Positions 55,000-64,000 of a stretch of DNA of 64,000 bases are shown piece by piece. Each line of letters begins with the position of its first letter. Position 1 is the first letter of the stretch. This DNA comes from Siphonodentalium dalli. Lineage: Eukaryota; Mollusca; Scaphopoda; Gadilida; Siphonodentaliidae. The notes under the pieces are model-generated. The model saw only the letters and a program-made list of their open reading frames with translations. It had not been told where the DNA came from and did not search any database. The translations under genes were made by a program, and so were the position numbers. The DNA is taken from contig CP136066.1 in NCBI GenBank assembly GCA_032622095.1, positions 95,195,319 through 95,259,318 of the forward strand, in the 5' to 3' direction.

Positions 55000-56880
55000 A
55001 TTATTTATATTTACACAACAAAAAGAACATTCAATGGAAATTGGTTTCGAATATTGAATAAAATGAATGATTTGCACAGCTGATTTGCACCGTTTTCTAG
55101 TGATAAATAGAATGTTGAAAGCGACAGGCGCGTTATTAACGTAATTCCTACGTTACACATGTGAAGCAGGTGTCACTTCTTTCACACTTTACGCATTACG
55201 GTTGCTCCATCAGCTGATCAGTTCCTGACCAAACAGAAGACTTGATTCAATCTCGGTACCAGAAGTGGAGGTAGAAGTGTAAATATTATTAATTAACACC
55301 CCATCTTATTGGAATAGGAAAATTGATGTTCATCACTTTCCAAATGTGGTTTCTTTTAGATTCTAATGAAATAAATTGGAATGTACAAGTTGTGCCTGTG
55401 CAACTTAAGCTTGTTAAACTGCTTTTATATATAAAATACCAATACAACCCAAATGCAAAACGGTTTTCATGGATAGAAATGGAATCATGTCTGATGATCA
55501 GTGTGTTTTATTAATTAGATAATTTGATATATATGATATACACTATAGCTATATTATGTGATGTCACCAATAGTATTTTCAAACTAAAGCTGCCAGGGCG
55601 ACTGGGATGCTCGATCACCTGACATGCGTCAGTGCTATATGTTTGTTTTCGAGAGGAGAAACTAATTCGAGCCTTAGTAACTTTACGATATATAATATAT
55701 AGACTATACGATAAAATGTGATATATTGTCACTTGATTGGGGGCTGAATTTATCGAGCAAGCACTTTCATAACGATATTAGTCACAGGCTTGTCACCAGA
55801 GGTTCTGGCGCACATTAAGTTACCAAACCACTCATTTTCAACAAATATCAGTTCCACAGTGACACACAATATTTTCAAAAGATGCGTCAGCAAATGGGTT
55901 TAAATGTTACGGCCTTGGGTCTAATTAATGTTGAGGTGGTTTCAACAGAAGTTCTACTCCCCCATAGATATTGCAGATCAAATTTGAGCCCACTTGACTG
56001 CTGTGGCGTTGAAGAAAAACATATTTTTTATCAATGGGTCAGAATTTTGTTTTTCGAGAAATGATCTGAAAAGCCAAGATATAAAACCAAATTAATTAAA
56101 TTAAATTAATTTTTTTTTTTTGAGAAATGAGCTGAAAAGCCCAGAAAAAAATAATGGTAAACAAATCTGATACTAGTTGTCCCATTAATGTTCCAAACCA
56201 AATTTGGAAGAATTCCACCATGTATTTCTTGAGAAAACAGATTTTTCCAAGTCGAACCCAAAAACCCTATTTTCAGAGAGCCCTGTGGCCCGTTAAGATC
56301 AGTCAAGCATGACACCTTGGACAAATCTGAAACTATGGGTTGCAATAATCAAGCTACAGAACAAGTTTGAAAGAATTTCACCCAGTGGTTTGTGAGAATT
56401 TTTTTTTTTTATAGTTGTACCGAAATACACCCATTTATGTGGCCTCTTATCGACATATTGACCTAATTTTAACAAATCCGAATACCAGTCACCCAAGGCA
56501 CGTGCACACTAAATTTGAACAAAATCGGCCAAGCCACTATGAATATGTTGAGAAAACAGATTTTTGCAAGTCGAACCCAAAAATCGTACATTCACAGAAC
56601 CCCATGTACATTACACTTGTACATGTGTGAAGGCTTTGATGGTTATGGCACGAGTCTATGATGTCATGAAGCACTGTAGGTCGTGTCGTCGTCAAATTGA
56701 GCGCCATACTACACCAAAGCCTTCCCACAAGTGTGTGCTTCTGTGTTTATTACACACTGACGTCAAAACAGCAACAATTTACGTTGCTTGATCTATATGG
56801 ACACATGTCTGCCATACAACTTTGAAATTAAGGCATTATGTGGGTTTCTATCCTTTATTGGGAATATGTGTTCAATAAAG
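55000..56880. other. No gene recognised
   Basis: AT-rich. Missing 5' exons of the TBC gene were sought on the minus strand; a weak candidate (KVTKARISFSSRKQTYSTD, about 55610-55680, with a GTGATC donor) could not be supported. A direct repeat TTGAGAAAACAGATTTTT / CAAGTCGAACCCAAAAA occurs at 56229 and 56548. Confidence 0.4.
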
Positions 56881-56892
56881 CTATATATAGTA

Positions 56893-58080
56893 CAGCGGCC
56901 AAACGCCAAAAGTGGTCGGGTACCCCTACCCACGGTAGAACAAGTTAAAACCAACTTTTTTTGAAGGATAAATATATACTGTAGACGAAAATGATAGTGA
57001 AAAATAACGGAATTGGTGGTGGCTCTTCTCAAATCGACGATGAACGATACCCACCAGTGACTTTTCCCAGAAATTAATGATTTTGGTAAAGTGAGCCCTG
57101 CGGCTATATCCAAAGTTATTAGCCCACGTTGTAGGCGTCAAAATGACTACAGCATACCATATATGTACCTGATATGCAAGAAGTGTTGGTTAATTTTTAT
57201 TTTCGTGCCATTTGGAGCCGAAACATTTATTTTTTGTTGAAAAATCGCTCTTTTTCAAAACAATTATATTTTTCGAACATTATCATTCAAACGGATATTG
57301 CAATAATATTGACATATTCAGTCCATATGGTGTAGTAGTTATCTGCCAAGCATATGAAGAAAGAAGTTAACAAAAATTTTGAACGGTTTGCGAGATATTG
57401 GATTTTAGCTACCCCTCCCCCAAACACGTTTTTGGTCGAAAAAAATACATATTTTTGATAATGACATTACAAACATTTTCGAATTGATCTGAATGGGACC
57501 CAATATGAATCTTGTACTGAACGTGTTGACAAGATATGCCGTTTAATCGATTACAGATGTGTTCAGGCTTTCAGACCCCCAGTTACAACAACAACAATTA
57601 TTTTATTGATAAAAGTTAATTTTGCATGCATTAACATCGATGTTAAGTACTAAGACCTTTGTTATAAACAATACGTGACCAAATATATAATTCATATGGC
57701 TTAGTAGTTATCTGGACATCACAAGTAGAAAGAATTTGACTGAAATTGTCAACGGTTTTCAAGATATTGGAATTAGGACCGCTCCCCCGGACGCAATTTG
57801 GTAGAAAAACTAATTATTTATGATAACAAGACAGACCTTTCTAAATTATTCTAATGAGCATCTAATCATTATTCGTGTGATGAAAACCTGATCCGTAGAC
57901 ACCGCAAGCCTGGTTTTAGATGACCTCAGGTTTCCAATTAAACCACCAGTTACAACAACAACACAATATTTTATTTATGATATGTAATTTTTATATTATA
58001 ACACATATCGACTTTGAGTAACTGAAGTATTTGTTCTAAACGACACATAATATAGACTAACATAATCATACAGAACAAAA
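56893..58080 (+). repeat. Left arm of the foldback element
   Basis: It contains two diverged subunits of about 370-550 bp. Each ends with a CTCCCCC(A/G)..ACG block, then CAACAACAACAA(T/C)A followed by ATTTTATT (57590 and 57945), and TTAACATCGATGTTAAGTAC or its variant. It aligns in reverse complement with the right arm. Confidence 0.7.
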
Positions 58081-58099
58081 TCATTGTTGCTCCCCCGCC

Positions 58100-60655
58100 C
58101 TATTAGACGCCCTGAACACACCACGAACTGAACAAAATATTATCTCAGTATTAAGAATCATGTAATTATAAAGGACAATTACATAAGGAAATATACAATG
58201 TTTATGGATGGATTTGTTCCCGAAACAGTGTGGCACTTTGCTTGGCAAATATGAAGGGCGAATTTGCTATATTTTTCAAGAACACTCTACCCAATTTAAA
58301 GACTTCAACGCAATACGATCGAATTTAAGCTATATGATATCTAATTCTCAATATTAACCGAGAGTGTGACGGGAATGTAGTTCTACCAGAGAATACATAA
58401 TTTGTATGGATGGGTTGTGCATGTGTCGCTTTACACAAAGTGGCTGATAAATAAGAAAGACGAATTTGCTGTTTTAGGACCCCCTACACAATTGAAGTGT
58501 TAAAGTTGAACAACTCACGAACTGAAATGATTGCTGTAAATATTAACTGAGGATGTGGGCCAAAATAGTAATATCGGGGCGCATACATGGTGTTGATGGA
58601 TGGGTTGGTTGGATCCCGAAAGCCTTTAGCACTTTACGAAAATCGGATGGCAAACTCCAAAGGCGAATATTTTAGTTTTGTGGGACCCCTTTATATGCCC
58701 ATTTAAACTCTTGAACACACCATGCGCCGAATATTCATGCTTTTATTATTAAATCAATGTGAACGAAAAGTAGTGCTATCAGGGAATATACATGTTATAT
58801 GGGTAGTTTGGTTCCCAAAATCCTAGGGTACTTTACAACAGGCGGCTGGCAAAAACCAAAGCTGAATATTTTCTTCCTACCCCATTTAAAGTCTTAAACA
58901 CACTAATGGATGGACATGTTCTCAATATTAACTGGGGTGTGGACAAATGGTATGTAATTCAGGAAATATACCTCTTCATTGCACGATGGGTGGGTTGGCT
59001 GGCTTCCCAATGTCTGGGGCACTTTACAAAAAGTGGCTAGCAAAGAGAAGGCGAAATCTCACTGTTTTGGGTACACATAACCCTTCTAAACTCTTTAGCA
59101 CACACTGAACCGAATATATATGCTCTCATGTATTATTTACAATTTGTATGGGTGGTTTTGTTATCGAAATCCTGGAACACTTTACAAAAGGCGGCTGGCA
59201 AATACGAAATGTAATGTGTTGGGCCGCACTACCCCATTTGCAGTCTTGGGACACACAATGAACCGAAAGGATGTGCTCCCATTATCAACTGCGTGTGTAG
59301 AGAAATGGACGCTATATAAAGAGTATAGTATACCAGGATCTTGAATGTCTGGGTCACTTTACAAAATGTTGCTGATGAAAGAGAAAGGCGAATATTCACT
59401 GTTTTGGGGGGGGACCCCATTAACCCATTTAATATCTTGATCAGAGCATGAACTGAAGTTATATTCTCTCATACTTAGCTGAGTGTGTGATCGAAAGGTA
59501 TTGCTGTCATGGAATTATTAATTGATATATGGGTGATTTGGTTCCCTCGAAATCCTGGAACACTTTTAAAAAAGCGGCTGGCAAACAAGAAGGCGAATTT
59601 TCTATGTCTTGAGGACCCCATTATCCAACTTGAAGTATTAACAAAATGATATTCTCTCAATGTTAACTGAAGTTGTGGACAAATGGGATTATTATCTGGC
59701 AATACGAATCTGTTGTGGATGAGATGGTTCCCGATAGCCTATGGCACTTTACAACAAATGGTCAGCAAATGAAAGGGCTACATTGTACCCTCAGGCGAGT
59801 CCATCCCTATCTGAAGTCTTGAACACAACACTAGCTCAAGGCATAAGCTATCCATATTACCCGAGATTGTGGCCGAATGGCAAAGGTCTCTCGAGCCCGC
59901 CGTTCGCGAGAACGCCGTGGCACCTTACACAAAGCAGATGGCAAACGATGAAGGCGAATTTTAAGGGACCCCTACCCCATGTAAACCATTGAACCTACCA
60001 CGAACTGAATGGATGTGCCCTCATGGTCAAACGACGATATGGACAAATGGCTATTCTATAAAGAAATACACAATTGTTATAGATGGGTTAATACCCGACA
60101 GTCAGGGACACTTTACAAAAAGCGACTGAAAAATAAATAATGCGATTTTTCAATGTTTGTATTACCCCCTTCCCAATTAATTTGAAGACTAGAACACACC
60201 ACGGATTGGAACGATATCATCATTGACTGCGTGTATGGACAATGGCGAGTTAATTGTACAACGACGTAAACAATGTAAATATATGGATTTGGGTTCTGAA
60301 AGAATGAGCACTTAACGAAAAGTGACTGGAAAATAAGAAAGGAATATTTTTGAGGACCCCTACTTTATTTGTAGTCTTGGAAGACACCACATGGTTAAAT
60401 GATATGACCCCAATATTAATTGAGGGCTTGACCAAAGGTTAGTTTTTATCAGAATATACATATGTGTTGGTTCCAGAAAGTCTGCATCATGTGGCACTCC
60501 ACAACAAGCGGCTGGCAAATGTTCACTGTTGTATGTACCCCTACCCTATTTGAGGTCGTGAACACATCATGTACTGAAGGGATTATGAATTCAATATCAA
60601 CATATATTGTGGCCGAAACTATGCGATATATAAGTATGTGGTAGTTCTATCCGGA
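58100..60655 (+). repeat. Tandem array of about 13 diverged ~190 bp units
   Basis: Recurring blocks in fixed order: TGGATGGGTTGGTTCCCGAAA-like, GGCACTTTACAAAAAG-like, GCGGCTGGCAAATA-like, AAGGCGAATTT-like, GACCCC(T)A(C)CCCATTT-like, GAACACACCACGAACTGAA-like, CTCAATATTAACTGAG-like. Starts fall near 58207, 58413, 58600, 58800, 58985, 59150, 59335, 59530, 59715, 59905, 60080, 60285 and 60467, so spacing is 165-206 bp. Units differ by many substitutions and indels, so the array is old and none of the frames is coding. Confidence 0.75.
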
Positions 60656-61289
60656 GTAAACAATTTATCTGGGAGGCAGACTGTATGGGGAAAATTAGGA
60701 TGTAATCCAGTTGGAACTTGGAACTGATTGGATACAATGATATACACATAGTTTCGTTGGAGCTGATTGGACGGAATGCTACACAGATAATGTTGTTTTC
60801 GTCATTGATACGCCCGTCGCCGTGAGATTGCAGACGATCTGGAGGTGGTAAATTTCGCGCTCAGCAGGGTTTCAATGCTTTTCACGAAGTTTTAACAAAT
60901 GGCAGCATTATGGAAATCGCTTTGTTTTCGAGATAAATGTCTGAACCCCGTCAACTATTTTAATATTTTCGCGCTGACTGAATTGCTGTACATAAAAAGA
61001 GTATTTCTGATCAAATTACATTCAGTATGGCGCATAGAAGTTCAGTCTTAGGACCACTGTATACCAAAAAGTAATGATATGCTTTTTCTATTTGCCACAA
61101 TGACAGAGAGGGGACGTTTTAATGTGATTACTCAATTGGCCATAGTTCAAACTACTGCATTTCAATCTTAAACGCGAATGGAGTACTTGTGCATCTATAC
61201 ATCGGACATGCTGGGTTCTCCAGCTGTCAAATTATTGTAATCTCTGTATACCATTATTGGTTTTTTGAGAATAAACTATTGATTGGTTG

Positions 61290-62643
61290 ATTGATATGCG
61301 ACACTTATTGTATGTAATAGCAAATAAAATGCGTTGTTGTTGTTGTAATTTGGGGTCTGGAAGCCTGAACACGTCTTTAATCACTTAAGCAATGTCCCCG
61401 TGCTCAATTTTCAGCAAAAGAATTATGTTGGGTCCCAGTATGATCAATTGGGAACCAAAATATGTAATATTTCGACCAAAACGTGTTTGGGGGAGGTGTA
61501 GCTAAAATCCATTATTTCGCAAATTGTTCTAAATTTCTGTTAACTTCTTTCTGCATATGCTTGGCAAATAACTGCATCACCATAGGAATTAAATATTTGG
61601 GCATTATAACAATATCCATTTGAATGATAATGTTCGAAAAATAATATTTTTGTGAAAAAGTGCGATTTTTCAGCAAAAAAGTCACTGGAGGGTATCGCTA
61701 ATCGTCGATTTGACAATAGCCACCACCTATTCCGTTATTTTTCAATTTCTGTCAAATTCTTTCTACTTGTGTTGTCAAGATAACTACTGAGCCATATGTT
61801 ATATAGTTGGTCACGCTGTTTATAATAAAGGTTTTAGTACTTAACATCGATGTTAATGCATGCAAAATTAACTGTTATCAATAAAATAATTGTTGTTGTT
61901 GTAACTGGGGGTATGAAAGCCTGAACACATCTGTAATCGATTAAACGGCATCTCTGGACAACACTTTCAGTAAAATATTCATAGTGGGTCCCATTCAGAT
62001 CAATTCAAAAATGTTTGTAATGACATTATCAAAAATATGTATTATTTTCGACCAAAAACGTGTTTGGGGGAGGGGTAGCTAAAATCCAATATCTCGCAAA
62101 CCGTTCAAAATTGTTGTTAACTTCTTTCTTCATATGCTTGGTAGATAACTACTACACCATATGACCTAAATATTTCAATATTATTGCAATATACGTTTGA
62201 ATGATAATGTTCGAAAAATATAATTGTTTTGAAAAAGAGTGATTTTTCAACAAAAAATAAATGTTTCGGCTCCAAATGGCACGAAAATCCAAATTAACCA
62301 ACACTTCTTGCATATCAGGTACAAATATGGTACGCTGTAATCATTTTAACACAAACCAAGTACGTTAATCCGGAAAATAAAGGTACATGCACAAACAATG
62401 TGGGCAAATAACTTAGGACATAGCCGCAGGGCTCACTTTACCAAAATCGTTAATTTCTGGGAAAAGTCACTGGTGGGTATCCTTCATCGTCAATTTGAGA
62501 ATAGCCACCACCAATTCCGTTATGTTTCACTATCATTTTCGTAAAGAGTATATATTTCTCCTTTAAAAAAAGTTAGTTTTAACTTGTTCTACCGTGGGTA
62601 GGGGTATCTCGAAAACTAGAGCTCTTTTTCGATTTGGCCGCTG
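61290..62643 (-). repeat. Right arm of the foldback element
   Basis: Two tandem subunits of about 550 bp: TTGTTGTTGTTGTAATTTGG...GTGTTTGGGGGAGGTGTAGC at 61333-61505 and TTGTTGTTGTTGTAACTGGG...GTGTTTGGGGGAGGGGTAGC at 61889-62082. Each is followed by AATATTGCAATAT/AACAATATCC and GATAATGTTCGAAAAATA blocks. It runs to the TTTGGCCGCTG terminus. Closest to the left arm over its outer 700 bp. Confidence 0.75.
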
Positions 62644-62659
62644 CACTAATACCTTTAAG

Positions 62660-63320
62660 AGGCCATTACAAATTAAAGTCTGTGTTCATGGGCCCCGCCC
62701 GCATCACTAAAAGTCCGCCGCATCAAAACTATTTATCGCAATTTAAAAAAGAAAAAAAAGTCCCCTCCATACGCTAGTGATAGGGACTTATTTTTGGATC
62801 ACCAGTCACATTTTTAAGAGCACCGGTCACATTTTTAAAAGCACCGGTTATATTTACTTCCGGTGTCAAAAGCACGTGCTCCAATGTTATCGTTTGTCTA
62901 TTTTTCATCAATTATGGACTGATTAAAATGGGAAAATGAGTTTGTTTTCTGTGTGCATTACGACAGGGATCACAGTTATCCTGCAGTGGAGTGTATATGG
63001 AGGATTAACCGAAGGAACATCTGTTGGTGAACTTTATGATTCTGGAGCGCATGCGCGGAAGTGTCAACAACGCAATTATTTTCTCGTCCAAAAATTGATA
63101 AAATATCGCAAATTACACCATCAACTCATCGTGGATCATCAAACCTGAAACAACATACTGATGATTGATCATAAATCATTTGTTTTAGAACTTTTTTATT
63201 GTTAAATTGTGTATTTAAAATGTATTTTATGAGTGTAAACAGGTAAGTGGGCTGATCCGTATTTTTCCACGGGCGCCGCCATCTTGTTGTCAGTATAAAC
63301 ATTCGAATTGCTCTTGCGTA
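62660..63320 (+). other. Sequence upstream of the SGNH-like ORF
   Basis: Higher GC than most of the window (GGGCCCCGCCCGCATCAC; GGGCGCCGCCATCTTGTTGT just before the ATG) with repeated GCACCGGT(C/T)ACATTTTT at 62820-62850. It may be the 5' untranslated region of the element encoding the ORF at 63322. No splice or promoter signal can be assigned. Confidence 0.3.
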
Positions 63321-63321
63321 A

Positions 63322-64000
63322 ATGTCTGAACAGAAACTTAAGAAGTTTATCAAAAGCCAGCACTCCAGAAATAGGAGACTACAAACAAGGAAAGCATATA
63401 TCATATCTGACAGTAAAGGAAACTACCTACAAAATCATATATCATCATCGACGGAAAAATCGATTGTTTGGAAATCTACTCCAGTCTACAGAACCGACCA
63501 CACAATCCTGTGGCTGGAAACTCACCTGAAAACCATAGCAAATCACTACAACGGCAGGGTATGGTTCTACATCTGGTTAGGAACTTGTGATCTCACCGAC
63601 AAGAAGGGAAAGTTCATCGAGTTACACCCGAACGCTAAACTCTTAATACCAGAGGTACTAGAGAAGCTATCCAAAATCTCATCGATAGCTTCACAGAGTG
63701 CAGAATAACCATATTGGAGATCCCAGCTTACTCCATAAAGCTATTCAACAAATCAAGAGGCCACAATCACCCAGAATGGTTTGAGGAAGACGACAACATA
63801 CTCACCTCACTAATAAAGACACTAAATCAAGAGATAAGAAAGATAAACACTTCAAACAGGACATATTCTCCTAAATTCTCAAACGACCTATACGTCCGAT
63901 CAAGCATCAAAAGAAAGAAGGTATCTCGCCATTATTATAACTTCTCGTTATACACAGACGGCATCCACCCCGACAAACTGTTAGCAAAAACCTGGCTTCG
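63322..64000 (+). pseudogene. SGNH/GDSL-hydrolase-like ORF with one frameshift, cut by window end
   Basis: From the ATG at 63322 the frame reads SEQKLKKFIKSQHSRNRRL, AYIISDSKGNYLQNH, WFYIWLGTCDLTDKKG, ELHPNAKLLIPEVLEKL and then stops at 63706-63708. The neighbouring frame takes over at about 63660 (EAIQNLIDSFTECRITILEI, HNHPEWFEEDDN, YTDGIHPDKLLAKTW) and is open to the end of the window, so one base is missing, or two added, near 63660. DSKG, LGTCDLT and DGIHP match the three SGNH blocks (nucleophile Ser, the G/N-type block, Asp-x-x-His). Such proteins are known as ORF1 products of some LINE-type retroelements; that role is inferred. Confidence 0.6.

Larger units (their letters stand above)
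56893..62643. mobile_element. Large foldback element, 5.75 kb
   Basis: CAGCGGCCAAA at 56893 and TTTGGCCGCTG ending at 62643 are exact inverted termini. They are followed inward by ACCCCTACCCACGGTAGAAC / GTTCTACCGTGGGTAGGGG, GAATTGGTGGTGGCT / AGCCACCACCAATTCCG, GTGAGCCCTGCGGCTAT / ATAGCCGCAGGGCTCAC, TTTGGAGCCGAAACATTTAT and CTACCCCTCCCCCAAACACG with their mirrors. Arms extend to about 58080 on the left and back to about 61290 on the right, over 1 kb each. The interior has a tandem array (58100-60655) and no transposase-like ORF. The layout resembles Foldback-type elements; the superfamily is unknown. Confidence 0.75.

Noticed and set aside
55610-55680. Upstream exon of the TBC gene on the minus strand
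   Set aside because: There is a possible donor, but the acceptor, phase and residue conservation could not be supported.

Overview
The window is AT-rich animal genomic DNA made mostly of introns, intergenic DNA and short transposon-derived repeats. No bacterial operon, CRISPR array, rRNA or tRNA gene was seen. The organism is most likely an invertebrate, probably a mollusc. That inference rests on small exons with GT-AG introns, families of foldback MITE-like elements, and dispersed repeats ending in (GGAC)n runs plus a GGTGAGCTAAAAA tail. It comes from recollection of repeat style, not from a search.

The one convincing host gene is on the minus strand, 53765 down to 25535. Eleven exons join with consistent splice phases into about 464 codons of a Rab-GAP TBC-domain protein. 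Both catalytic fingers are present (DVPRTDR and GYAQG), as are the conserved EAFWCF and RWLLLGFKREF blocks, and the reading frame ends at a TGA at 25535-25537. The 5' exons and promoter were not found. Most single ORFs of 60-160 codons elsewhere look spurious.

Layout: 1-25000 is gene-poor and packed with small palindromic elements. These fall into families labelled here A (TA-flanked palindrome), B, C, D, F and H (TTAA-flanked), and E (a palindrome starting CAAGCCTTGAAATA). A candidate 1.45 kb pogo/Tc1-like element lies at 23553-25000. The TBC gene covers 25535-53765; its introns hold further copies, a 32 bp minisatellite, a 1.2 kb dispersed repeat, several kilobase-scale repeats, and a decayed mobile-element-type protein gene split by an A element. 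Next come a 600 bp field of TAATGGCCATTA-like palindromes (54240-54870) and a 5.75 kb foldback element (56893-62643). The foldback element has two arms of more than 1 kb and a core array of about 13 diverged ~190 bp units. At the right edge is the start of an SGNH/GDSL-hydrolase-like ORF with a one-base frameshift, typical of an ORF1-type retroelement protein.

The most unusual themes are a shared hairpin cassette (core GCCAATGCATTCTC / TTATATATGCGAG) found inside at least three different TTAA-flanked outer elements, element-in-element nesting at 3743-4495, and the large foldback element. Family names are local labels only. All functional assignments come from reading motifs; no database search was run.
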